DNA of 64,000 nucleotides. Source: Flavobacterium aquatile LMG 4008 = ATCC 11947. GTDB taxonomy: Bacteria > Bacteroidota > Bacteroidia > Flavobacteriales > Flavobacteriaceae. The stretch is from assembly GCF_000757385.1 (NCBI RefSeq), contig NZ_JRHH01000001.1:62001-126000 (forward strand), in the 5' to 3' direction. Position 1 is the stretch's first letter; every line of letters starts with the position of its first letter. This document shows positions 53,574-61,402 of this stretch, in pieces. The translations under genes were made by a program, and so were the position numbers. Under the pieces are notes generated by a model. The model was not told the DNA's origin and did no database searches. It saw only the letters and a list, made by a program, of their open reading frames with translations.

Positions 53574-55511
53574 ATGATGAGCAACTCAGAATTTGGAAGC
53601 ATCTCATTTGATTTACCCAAAAATCAATCAAATGTAATTAAAGTTATCGGTGTTGGTGGCGGCGGAAGCAATGCAATCAACCACATGTTCAAGCAAGGAA
53701 TCAAAGGTGTCGATTTCATCGTTTGTAATACTGATTCTCAGGCATTACAAAACAGTCCTGTGCCCAATAAAATTCAGTTAGGTGTAAACTTAACCGAAGG
53801 TCTTGGTGCTGGAGCAAATCCAGATGTAGGACAACAATCGGCAATTGAAAGCGTTGCAGATATCGAAAAAATGTTAGACAGCAATACCAAAATGGTTTTC
53901 ATCACTGCAGGAATGGGTGGAGGAACTGGAACTGGTGCTGCGCCAGTAATTGCTCAATTGGCTAAAGAAAGAGATATTCTTACGGTAGGAATTGTAACGA
54001 TTCCATTTCAATTTGAAGGTAAAGTGCGTCAAGAACAAGCACTAGCTGGAGTTGAAAGACTAAGAAAACAAGTAGATTCATTAATTGTTATCAATAATAA
54101 TAAATTAAGAGAAGTATACGGAAACCTAGGTTTTAAAGCTGGTTTCTCTAAAGCTGACGAAGTTTTGGCAACTGCATCTCGCGGAATAGCGGAAGTAATT
54201 ACGCATCACTATACACAAAATATCGATTTAAAAGATGCTAAAACGGTATTGTCTAATAGTGGAACAGCAATAATGGGTTCTGCCATTGCAAGTGGCGAAA
54301 ACAGAGCAAAAGAAGCTATTATTTCTGCTTTGGATTCTCCATTATTAAATGATAATAAAATTACAGGTGCCAAAAACGTATTGTTGCTTATCGTTTCTGG
54401 AACTAGCGAAATCACTATTGACGAAATCGGAGAAATCAATGATCATATCCAAGCCGAAGCGGGTCACAATGCCAATATTATCATGGGTGTTGGTGAAGAC
54501 GAATCACATGGAGATGCTATCGCTGTAACAATTATCGCTACAGGTTTTAATGTAGAACAACAAAACGAAATCGTAAATACCGAACCTAAAAAAATCATCC
54601 ACTCACTAGAAGATGAACAAAAATTGGTTCGCGATTTAACGCAAAATGTAGTAGCGAGTTTTAACGCTGTTACTGATGCGCCAATTGAAAAAAAAGAAGA
54701 TAAAATCGTTTTCGAATTGATGGAAGACGAAGTAAAAACCGAAACTGTTTTTGCAAAAGTTAACGACAATGAGTTAATTGCAATGAACGAATTCATTCGT
54801 AACTTAGATGTAACTTTCGAAATCGTTTCTCCTATTAAAGATATCGATTTCCAATTTACAACTCCGGTTGTTAATGAAATTAAAGTTGTAGAACCACAAA
54901 TCATCGCTAAAGAAGAAGAACAAATCACTTTTTCATTCGATTTGCCAGTTGCAACTCCAGAGGTTAAAGTTGAAGAAAACAGAATTTTATTTGATTTATC
55001 AGACGAAACTCGCGATATTAAAGTAAACGAACACGTAGAATTTGTTCCTATAACAGAAATCAATCAAAACGGTGTTGTTCGCTATTCACTAGAAGAATAC
55101 ATGGAAATTGAGAACGATTTATTAAACTCAAAACCAGTAGAAGCTAAAAAAGTAGAAGAAATTGAGGAGTCTCTAAACTTCACAATGAAAGTTTCTGAGC
55201 CGACAAAACCAACTTACGCGACACATACTAATAGCGACGATTTTTCTCCAATGGAAATGACCATCGAAGAAACATTAAAACTTCGTGCAGACGAAAGAAG
55301 ACGTAAGTTAAAAGAGTTCAACTACAAGTTTCACAACAATCCGTCACGAGTAGATGAACTAGAAAAAGAACCAGCATACAAAAGGTTAGGAGTTGATTTA
55401 TCCGAAAATCAAGGCATAAACAACAACTCTAGAATGTCATTAGGAACCGACAGCAACGACGATATTCAGTTGCGATCTAACAATTCCTTCTTGCACGATA
55501 ACGTAGATTAA
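53574..55511 (+). CDS. ftsZ: Cell division protein FtsZ with long C-terminal linker
   Basis: The tubulin-like GTPase forms the Z-ring. The 645-residue protein has VIGVGGGGSNAI at the N-terminus, the G-box GMGGGTGTGAAP, and the T7 loop region with NNNKLREVYG and NIDLKDAKTVL. The conserved GTPase body ends near residue 330. A ~300-residue acidic linker follows, then conserved C-terminal stretches EPAYKRLGVDL and a terminal SFLHDNVD. This is far longer than E. coli FtsZ (383 residues) but usual in Flavobacteriia. The start could be the second of two ATG codons nearby. Confidence 0.97.
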   Translation: MMSNSEFGSISFDLPKNQSNVIKVIGVGGGGSNAINHMFKQGIKGVDFIVCNTDSQALQNSPVPNKIQLGVNLTEGLGAGANPDVGQQSAIESVADIEKMLDSNTKMVFITAGMGGGTGTGAAPVIAQLAKERDILTVGIVTIPFQFEGKVRQEQALAGVERLRKQVDSLIVINNNKLREVYGNLGFKAGFSKADEVLATASRGIAEVITHHYTQNIDLKDAKTVLSNSGTAIMGSAIASGENRAKEAIISALDSPLLNDNKITGAKNVLLLIVSGTSEITIDEIGEINDHIQAEAGHNANIIMGVGEDESHGDAIAVTIIATGFNVEQQNEIVNTEPKKIIHSLEDEQKLVRDLTQNVVASFNAVTDAPIEKKEDKIVFELMEDEVKTETVFAKVNDNELIAMNEFIRNLDVTFEIVSPIKDIDFQFTTPVVNEIKVVEPQIIAKEEEQITFSFDLPVATPEVKVEENRILFDLSDETRDIKVNEHVEFVPITEINQNGVVRYSLEEYMEIENDLLNSKPVEAKKVEEIEESLNFTMKVSEPTKPTYATHTNSDDFSPMEMTIEETLKLRADERRRKLKEFNYKFHNNPSRVDELEKEPAYKRLGVDLSENQGINNNSRMSLGTDSNDDIQLRSNNSFLHDNVD

Positions 55512-55532
55512 TTTCAAAATAATCACAAAATC

Positions 55533-55577
55533 TAACCCGAAAGTTCAACGTAATTTTCGGGTTATTTTGTTTTTGCG
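55533..55577 (+). terminator. Terminator after ftsZ
   Basis: A hairpin of TAACCCGAAA (55533-55542) and TTTCGGGTTA (55555-55564) is followed by TTTTGTTTTT, ending the division cluster. Confidence 0.75.
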
Positions 55578-55594
55578 AGGAACGAAGCAATCTC
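55573..55594 (+). repeat. Short REP-like element, second copy
   Basis: TTGCGAGGAACGAAGCAATC matches the element at 38043-38065 with one difference. Confidence 0.6.
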
Positions 55595-55635
55595 CAATTT
55601 ATTAATAAAAATTGTCTAAATTTGCAAAGCTTTTT

Positions 55636-55730
55636 GGAGCGAATGGTTTGGGTATTTTAGCAATCCGTTTTCCTGCTTTCCGTTACAATACTTGCAGAAA
55701 AAGCAAGTATTTTCTCTTCAATCAGGGCTA
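55636..55730 (+). repeat. Dispersed variable-hairpin repeat, copy 5
   Basis: It has the conserved ends GGAGCGAAT and CAATCAGGGCTA and the CAATCCG, TTCCTGCTTTCCGTTACAA block. The copy-specific hairpin ATACTTGC..GCAAGTAT is at 55688-55710. Confidence 0.88.
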
Positions 55731-55791
55731 ATTGGTAATCCATTTACACAAAATCACGAATATAAATAACTAAGTTTTAAAAAATAACAAT

Positions 55792-56241
55792 ATGAGTTTA
55801 CAAGCAAAATTAATGGACGTAATGAAAGACGCCATGCGATCTAAAGATACTGTTGCGTTAGAAGCATTACGAGCTATCAAATCGGAATTATTATTGGCAC
55901 AAACCGCTACAGGTTCTAAAGAAGAAATTTCAGAAGCAGACGAAATAAAAATCCTTCAACGATTAGTAAAAATGCGTAAAGACAGCGCAGAGATTTTTAC
56001 AACACAAAATCGTCCAGATTTAGCCGAACCAGAATTGGCTCAAATCGCTGTAATCGAAAAATTCCTCCCAGCACAACTTTCAGAAGCAGAAGTAGAAGCA
56101 ATCGTTTCTAAAATCATTGCAGAAACTGGAGCATCTGGAATCGCGTCAATGGGAAAAGTTATGGGGTTAGCCTCAGCACAAATTGGCGGTCAAGCAGAAG
56201 GAAAAACTATTTCTGCAATCGTTAAAAAATTATTAGTTTAA
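55792..56241 (+). CDS. GatB/YqeY domain protein
   Basis: The 149-residue protein is a stand-alone YqeY-type helical domain: SLQAKLMDVMKDAMRSKD, ALRAIKSELLLAQ, EKFLPAQLSEAEVEAIV and MGKVMGLA. It resembles the tail domain of the GatB amidotransferase subunit that binds tRNA. Its stand-alone function is unknown. It commonly follows ftsZ in flavobacteria and is the last clear core gene before tRNA-Arg. Confidence 0.92.
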   Translation: MSLQAKLMDVMKDAMRSKDTVALEALRAIKSELLLAQTATGSKEEISEADEIKILQRLVKMRKDSAEIFTTQNRPDLAEPELAQIAVIEKFLPAQLSEAEVEAIVSKIIAETGASGIASMGKVMGLASAQIGGQAEGKTISAIVKKLLV

Positions 56242-56246
56242 TTTAT

Positions 56247-56300
56247 TAGTGATTAGTAAAAGTGACTAGTAATTAGCTATTCACTTTTTACTAATCACTA
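56247..56300. repeat. Inverted repeat upstream of tRNA-Arg
   Basis: TAGTGATTAGTAAAAGTGA (56247-56265) pairs, with one bulge, with TCACTTTTTACTAATCACTA (56281-56300), ending 4 bp before the mature tRNA. No T-run follows; it could end yqeY-like mRNA or guide tRNA 5' processing. Confidence 0.65.
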
Positions 56301-56304
56301 AAAT

Positions 56305-56378
56305 GGCTTCGTAGTTCAACTGGATAGAATATCAGATTTCGGCTCTGATGGTTGCAGGTTCGAACCCTGCCGAGGTCA
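56305..56378 (+). tRNA. tRNA-Arg (anticodon TCG)
   Basis: The 74-nt cloverleaf has acceptor GGCTTCG with CGAGGTC (G-U pairs at positions 2 and 4), D-arm GTAGTTCAACTGGATAGAAT, anticodon stem TCAGA/TCTGA with loop TTTCGGC (TCG), and T-arm GCAGG-TTCGAAC-CCTGC; the discriminator is A. Accessory genes begin right after it, so its 3' end is the likely integration site of the island. Confidence 0.93.
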
Positions 56379-56384
56379 CTCTTC

Positions 56385-56426
56385 AATCCCCAAACACTTA
56401 TAAACAGTGACTTGGGGATTTTTTAT
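56385..56426 (+). terminator. Terminator after tRNA-Arg
   Basis: AATCCCCAA (56385-56393) and TTGGGGATT (56412-56420) form the stem, followed by TTTTTATTTT. Confidence 0.8.
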
Positions 56427-56528
56427 TTTCAATTTGTGCCTTTTTTGTGCCCAAAACTAATATCTTTACTAAGATATAGCTTTCTTTTTACAATTTGCTC
56501 TTTGTTCCAAAAATAATTTTAAAGATAA

Positions 56529-57290
56529 ATGATACTAGATAATTTATATAATTTAATGAATTTAGCACTTGAAATTACCAATTTAGATGAATGGAGTAAT
56601 AAATTATTGCAGGGTCAAGAAATTGATATAGAATCTATTTTCGAAGGAATTGAAGTCGAAATACAATCAAATTTGTTAGGTCAAAATCTAATTTATAAGG
56701 AAGATGTGATTAGAACATATATTACGTCAATTTCCAAGATTAATGCAGAAATTTTGGAATTGGATTATACTGATGAATTTAAAAATCCTCATTTCGAAAT
56801 TGCACTAAATAATATCAAAAAATTGTATCAAGATGTGGTTGACAGTATTTGTATGACATGTGTTTTAGAAACTATTGATTTAATAAAAATTGTTAACACA
56901 AACCATTATGCATATTCAAACATTGATATCTCTATTTATAACGATGAAGTTAGTAACTCAAAACTTAATCAAATTAAGATGGTAAAAACGGCTCAAACTT
57001 CACTAAAAGAATATTTTGATGAAAATGAGTACTTTCTTTTATTTGAATATTTACTTAAAAACTTTAGCACCAAATTTTCAGATTTTAATAAAATTAGTTG
57101 CATTTATAGATTAATGATAGAAGATAAATTAATGAATAAAGAGCTACGAGCTGAAAGACTAAAAAATTTATTATATAAGCAACCTTACAATGTCAAGGAA
57201 ATAAAACACTCGCTAATGCAAAAGGTTGCGCTCAGCGATATTATTACAAAACATTACTACACTTTAAAGGATGAATTTTTAAGTAAATAA
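56529..57290 (+). CDS. Hypothetical protein of the island
   Basis: The 253-residue protein is predicted almost entirely helical, soluble and without signal peptide, cysteine motif or recognisable domain. It contains tandem charged helices (NNIKKLYQDVVDSI, SLKEYFDENEYFLLFEYLLKN) and a basic C-terminus. It is the first gene right of tRNA-Arg and has its own terminator. Its position is like that of RteC-type regulators in Bacteroidetes elements, but I cannot confirm similarity. Confidence 0.6.
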   Translation: MILDNLYNLMNLALEITNLDEWSNKLLQGQEIDIESIFEGIEVEIQSNLLGQNLIYKEDVIRTYITSISKINAEILELDYTDEFKNPHFEIALNNIKKLYQDVVDSICMTCVLETIDLIKIVNTNHYAYSNIDISIYNDEVSNSKLNQIKMVKTAQTSLKEYFDENEYFLLFEYLLKNFSTKFSDFNKISCIYRLMIEDKLMNKELRAERLKNLLYKQPYNVKEIKHSLMQKVALSDIITKHYYTLKDEFLSK

Positions 57291-57314
57291 TAAAAACCCA
57301 TGTAGTAAAACTGA

Positions 57315-57349
57315 AAAGTCATTGAGTAAACTCAATGACTTTTTTTTTA
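57315..57349 (+). terminator. Terminator after the first island gene
   Basis: A 10-bp perfect stem (AGTCATTGAG with CTCAATGACT, loop TAAA) is followed by nine T. Confidence 0.88.
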
Positions 57350-57368
57350 TCCAAAAATTAATCAATAC

Positions 57369-57376
57369 TACATTTG
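57369..57376 (+). promoter_or_regulatory. -7 element (TACATTTG) for the small HTH gene
   Basis: It matches TAnnTTTG and lies 22 bp before the ATG at 57399. Confidence 0.5.
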
Positions 57377-57398
57377 TCCCAATCAAAAATTTATAAAA

Positions 57399-57605
57399 AT
57401 GAGCAATACAAATGTACAACCGACCTATCTCAATCGCAATGAAGCAGCTTCTCATCTGAGAATTTCTACACGAAGTGTTGATAGATTAATTCGTAGTAAT
57501 CGAATTCGCGCTTTTAAGCTCGGCAAAAGAGTCTTAATATATTACGATTCTTTAACTGAAGAAAATATCAATTCTGTTAAACCAAAATTTCTTAATAATA
57601 AGTAG
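57399..57605 (+). CDS. Small helix-turn-helix (excisionase/MerR-like) protein
   Basis: The 68-residue protein is a single winged-HTH of the excisionase type (YLNRNEAASHLRISTRSVDRLI, then IRAFKLGKRVLIYYDSL). In Bacteroidetes such proteins act in excision or in control of mobile elements. It is the first of five closely spaced same-strand genes that look like the element's maintenance module. No integrase is present in the window. Confidence 0.8.
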   Translation: MSNTNVQPTYLNRNEAASHLRISTRSVDRLIRSNRIRAFKLGKRVLIYYDSLTEENINSVKPKFLNNK

Positions 57606-57660
57606 TTTTCTTGAAAAGCAACTTAACATTTTTTAGTAACCAATTTAAAACTCTATAGTC

Positions 57661-58029
57661 ATGAATAAAAACTTAGAAATCAGAAAGTGTTTACATTCTG
57701 GGGAAGAATTCCACCCCAAAAGAAACAATCAGGTATTTGCTTCTAAAAAAAACAGAATCAGCTATCATAACTCCATTAATAACAAATTAAGAAATGAGTT
57801 AAAATCAACTAATAACCAGTTGATTATTAACTATAAAATTTGCAAAGAGTTGCTTGACAAAAACAAATCAGCAACAGTTCATAGAGAATTTCTCAAAGGA
57901 AGAGGATTTGATTTTAAATATTTTACAAATCTAACTGCGAATAAAGCTAAAACAGGATACACGTATGCCTTGTACGATACATCCTTCGAAAAAATTGATG
58001 AAAACAACTATTTAATTTCAAAGCTATGA
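57661..58029 (+). CDS. Hypothetical protein with degenerate zinc-ribbon N-terminus
   Basis: The 122-residue protein begins with a segment (CLHSGEEFHPKRNNQVFAS then KKNRISYHN) that reads like the common small zinc ribbon C-x2-C-G-x2-F-x-P-K-R-x-N-Q-x-F-C-S-x2-C-R. Only the first of four cysteines remains; the others are S, A and N. The C-terminal half is an AT-hook-free basic helical region followed by GYTYALYDT. It overlaps the next gene by 4 bp (ATGA). Function unknown. Confidence 0.65.
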   Translation: MNKNLEIRKCLHSGEEFHPKRNNQVFASKKNRISYHNSINNKLRNELKSTNNQLIINYKICKELLDKNKSATVHREFLKGRGFDFKYFTNLTANKAKTGYTYALYDTSFEKIDENNYLISKL

Positions 58030-58220
58030 TCGATCCAGATTTGCAAAACATCAATATTATACCAGAAAGTCAATTAACTCTTATTGAAATAGAAAATGTT
58101 TCAAAAATTAAATGGCAAAACTCATTTTTAAAGAATTCAATAATTACAATTGTAATTGTGGCTTTAGTAATTTCAATTAGAAATCATTACATAAATAGAA
58201 AAAGAAATTTAAATAGTTAG
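58026..58220 (+). CDS. Small single-pass membrane protein
   Basis: The 64-residue protein has one transmembrane helix near its C-terminus (SIITIVIVALVISI) and a short basic tail (RKRN). Translational coupling to the preceding gene (ATGA) supports it as real. No family was recognised. Confidence 0.6.
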   Translation: MIDPDLQNINIIPESQLTLIEIENVSKIKWQNSFLKNSIITIVIVALVISIRNHYINRKRNLNS

Positions 58221-58224
58221 AATA

Positions 58225-58884
58225 ATGGCTAGTGAAAATATTTATGAAAAAGGATTTATAAAATTATCTAAAAACATTTTAGATTGGCAATGGTATAATG
58301 ATTCCAATGTTTGCAGATTATATATCCACATTCTACTTAAAGCGAATTTTAAACGAAATAATTGGCAAGGAATTGAAATAAATGTTGGTGAATTTGTGAC
58401 ATCGGTTGAAAAATTACACATAGAAATAGGTATTTCAATCCAATCTGTAAGAACTGCTTTGATTAAGTTGAAAGATACTGGCTATATAAGTTTGAAACCA
58501 ACAAACCGATTTATTTTAATAAAAGTCAATAATTCTGAAGTTTTTACGCTTGAATTTAATTTTAGTAACAAACCAACTACTAAACTCAAAACAATCGACA
58601 AACCAGCAAATAACTATCAAATAACAACAACTAATAAAGAAAAAAAAGAAAAAAATAATATAGAAAAGAAAGATATATTTCAAGCTGAGCTTGATAAACA
58701 TAAAAATATGATTTCTTCAGAAGCTTTAATTTCCTTTTTTAATTATTGGACAGAAGAAGATATTCACACTGGGCGGCTGCGATTTGAAGATGAGAAATTT
58801 TGGAATTTAAGTAGTAGACTTTCAAATTGGAAGTTCTACAATAACGCCAATAAAAAACAAGTATCATTTCTAAAAAACAGATAA
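58225..58884 (+). CDS. Winged-helix replication protein (DnaD/phage replisome organiser-like)
   Basis: The 219-residue protein has an N-terminal winged helix like phage and element replication initiators: GFIKLSKNILDWQWYND, LYIHILLKANF, GEFVTSVEKLHIEIGIS and TALIKLKDTGYISL. A charged linker and a short C-terminal domain (ISFFNYWTE, WNLSSRLSNWKFY) follow, typical of loader-interacting proteins. The gene for a DnaC-like ATPase follows after 1 bp, the usual initiator-loader pair. Confidence 0.75.
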   Translation: MASENIYEKGFIKLSKNILDWQWYNDSNVCRLYIHILLKANFKRNNWQGIEINVGEFVTSVEKLHIEIGISIQSVRTALIKLKDTGYISLKPTNRFILIKVNNSEVFTLEFNFSNKPTTKLKTIDKPANNYQITTTNKEKKEKNNIEKKDIFQAELDKHKNMISSEALISFFNYWTEEDIHTGRLRFEDEKFWNLSSRLSNWKFYNNANKKQVSFLKNR

Positions 58885-58885
58885 A

Positions 58886-59629
58886 ATGGAGCGTTTAAAT
58901 AAAATTATAGAAGATATAAAAAACAGAAAAAACGAACTTGCATGCGCCAAAAAAAAACCATTACTTTTAAAAGAGTCCTGCGATATTCTTGATATGAAAG
59001 GATTTGATAAAATTTTTAGAGAAGAATTTAGTTTATTCAATAATACTGAACTAATAAAAACTAATGACTGGAAATATTACTATTACACACTTCTTTATTA
59101 TTTTTATAGCAAAGATAATTTTTACAATTCCCCAATACTAAACAATAAGTACAACAACCCATCATTACACAAAGGACTATTTATTATGGGAAATACTGGC
59201 ATCGGTAAAACATGTTTATTAAAAACTTTTTCACATATATTTTACAAGTATTGTAATCATAACAAAGATTATCATTTTAAAATTATTAGTTCAATAAAAT
59301 TGAAAACAGAATTTGAAGGACTTCAAAATTCTTATCAAAAAAATGATTTTTACAATAAATATTCAAAAGGTTTTTTTTGTATTGACGATGTAAAAGCGGA
59401 AGATCTGGCAAATAATTATGGAAAAACAAATTTGATAAATGAACTTATCTATTTAAGGGATGAAAATAAGGTCAAAACTATAATATCTTCAAATCTTGAT
59501 GAAAATTATCCCGATAGCACGGAAATGTCAATTCAACAATTAAAAGACAAATATGGTGAAAGAGCTTGTGACAGAATATTAGGTTTTTCAAATATCATCC
59601 ATGTAAATGGAAAAAGTTTTAGAAGATAA
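58886..59629 (+). CDS. DnaC/IstB-like AAA+ ATPase (helicase loader)
   Basis: The 247-residue protein has Walker A GNTGIGKT at 102-109, Walker B FFCIDD at 163-168 and the sensor-1 SSN at 201-203, in a DnaC-like P-loop core. The basic N-terminal extension could contact the replicative helicase. It ends the element's replication module; the ~1-kb non-coding region that follows could be its target or origin. Confidence 0.8.
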   Translation: MERLNKIIEDIKNRKNELACAKKKPLLLKESCDILDMKGFDKIFREEFSLFNNTELIKTNDWKYYYYTLLYYFYSKDNFYNSPILNNKYNNPSLHKGLFIMGNTGIGKTCLLKTFSHIFYKYCNHNKDYHFKIISSIKLKTEFEGLQNSYQKNDFYNKYSKGFFCIDDVKAEDLANNYGKTNLINELIYLRDENKVKTIISSNLDENYPDSTEMSIQQLKDKYGERACDRILGFSNIIHVNGKSFRR

Positions 59630-60661
59630 AATCTAATTTTGAAAATAAATTTGTAAACATTTTATTATTGCATTGTTGTCCGCAAAATAAAATATTCTTA
59701 AGTTCTTTTTGGAATTGGCGATTTTCCACTACCAAAATTTATAATTCCGTTATTGACCAATCTATTTTAAAATAATTTCAATTTAACATTTTAAAGAGTT
59801 TCTAGATGCTTCAAAACGTTTCAAAAAATTTTAAAATGCAATAAAACCAATTTAATGTTTATGCTTTTGCTTTAAAAATTAAATAACGCTATTTTTAAAG
59901 AATAACTATTCTATCGAAAATTAACGTCTAGCAAATAAATCAAGATGAAGTACCAAAACGACTATTACTTATCCGGTAATTAAAAAGAGTAGTAATTAAT
60001 AGAAAAAATAGTAACAATTCTATCAATAATTTTCAAAAAACTATCTATTAAATAATTCGTTTTCTTATTAAAGTAAATAAAAAGCAAACGGTATTAAATT
60101 TGTATTTCCTTTTCCTATTATTTTTTATTATTACCTATTATTTTTCTATTAAAGTATTAGTAAAGCAAACTAAAAATAGAATATTGTTTTGTTATGAAAA
60201 TTAGTATCCCTTATCTATAAAAACGATACTAATTTTTCTAATATTGAAAAATTAATTTATCTATTAAAAATCACTTATTTGCTATTAAATCAATAGTAAT
60301 TTTTTTTTCTAGCAATAATGCTTTCCTTTTTTGTATTTACTGTTTAATTGCATTAAATTTTTATTACCGAAGTTTATATTCTAATAGAAAAATAATTTTA
60401 TTTTTTCAAAATATGGAAAACCGCAGATCAATACAAAATGTTTTTTTTACTTTTATAAAACAGGTATAAATACGTGGTAAATTCTCGTTAAATTATATTA
60501 ATTTTGGTAAATTTGAGTTTTATTCAAGTAAAGCCATTCACTGTTGTCAAAGATAAAAAGGTTATTTAGTTTATAATAAAACGGTTTTTCTAAATAAATT
60601 AGAGATATTCTATTTTATTGTTATTAATGGATATAAAAGAAAATCGGTAAATTTTTCAATA
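59630..60661. other. 1-kb extremely AT-rich non-coding region (possible origin or control region)
   Basis: No plausible gene lies here on either strand. Visible elements are imperfect direct repeats of 25 bp (60065-60089 and 60146-60170; shared ATTAAAGTA and AAAGCAAAC), several further CTATTAAA motifs (about 60050, 60258, 60281), a 12-bp perfect inverted repeat (60197-60208 with 60225-60236) followed by T-rich sequence, and TAATTTTG (60499-60506) and TAAATTTG (60508-60515) as possible -7 elements for the defence operon. Its composition fits an element origin or a long leader; neither is proven. Confidence 0.5.
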
Positions 60662-61402
60662 ATGAGTTTTAGAAGTTTCCTTAAAAAAATATTGATTTCA
60701 AATTTAAAAGAACAACCACTAGAGCATAAAGAAGGTGTTATTTGCCATCAATGGAATAATGCAAAGCGAATTTGGAATAATATTGAAAATGGAAAGTCTA
60801 ATTCTATTGGAATTGAAAGATTTTTAAAATTAATTTTAATCATTTCACAATTTTTTTTCCCAGGCATTTATGTAAGAGCATTTTTTGGTAGAAAAGGGAA
60901 ACTTCATAAACATTTGGGAGTAGAGTTACAGGTCGTATTAAAATTGATTATTGCAATTATTATTTTAATTTTTGGATTTTATAATTCTACAACAACAATT
61001 CTTGGCTTTAAAATCATAAACTTTTGGTCAATGTGGATGATTTTAGAAACTCTTTTTTATACCGGAAATTTAGTTTTTAGCGAGGAAGTGTTTTCAAAAC
61101 CTCATTCCAACAAAAGAAATCTAATATTAATAATTATTGATTACATTACATTAAACTATGATTTTGCAATACTTTATTTAGCGAATAAAGCAATTCAACA
61201 ATCTGTTGACGGAAAGCTTGAAATTATAACCAAAGCTTATGACGCTATTTACTTTAGCTTTATTAGTTCATTAACTATTGGCTATGGTGATATTGTCCCG
61301 ACACATGAAGGAAGAGGGTTAGCTACTTTCCAAAGTTTCTCAATGTTAATTTTTGGAGTACTATTTTTAAATTTCTATTTATCAAGAGCTAATAATAAAT
61401 AA
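60662..61402 (+). CDS. Potassium-channel-like membrane protein of a defence operon
   Basis: The 246-residue membrane protein has helices at about 53-72, 90-107, 118-139 and 152-172. A pore helix (193-204), the K+ selectivity-filter motif TIGYGD (205-210) and a last helix (222-241) follow, as in the Ion_trans_2 family. The N-terminus (~50 residues) is cytoplasmic and polar. Its stop overlaps the next gene start by one base (TAATG), so it is translationally coupled to the SIR2 gene. It may be the effector that depolarises the membrane, or a sensor; both are inference. Confidence 0.85.
   Translation: MSFRSFLKKILISNLKEQPLEHKEGVICHQWNNAKRIWNNIENGKSNSIGIERFLKLILIISQFFFPGIYVRAFFGRKGKLHKHLGVELQVVLKLIIAIIILIFGFYNSTTTILGFKIINFWSMWMILETLFYTGNLVFSEEVFSKPHSNKRNLILIIIDYITLNYDFAILYLANKAIQQSVDGKLEIITKAYDAIYFSFISSLTIGYGDIVPTHEGRGLATFQSFSMLIFGVLFLNFYLSRANNK

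Noticed and set aside
54464..55063. A 199-codon open frame on the minus strand opposite ftsZ
   Set aside because: It lies wholly within the ftsZ linker, has serine/threonine-rich low-complexity content expected from antisense of an acidic linker, and lacks a promoter or family features.
60041..60300. Repeated CTATTAAA motifs considered as a CRISPR array
   Set aside because: The units are too short, unevenly spaced and imperfect; there are no uniform spacers and no cas genes.
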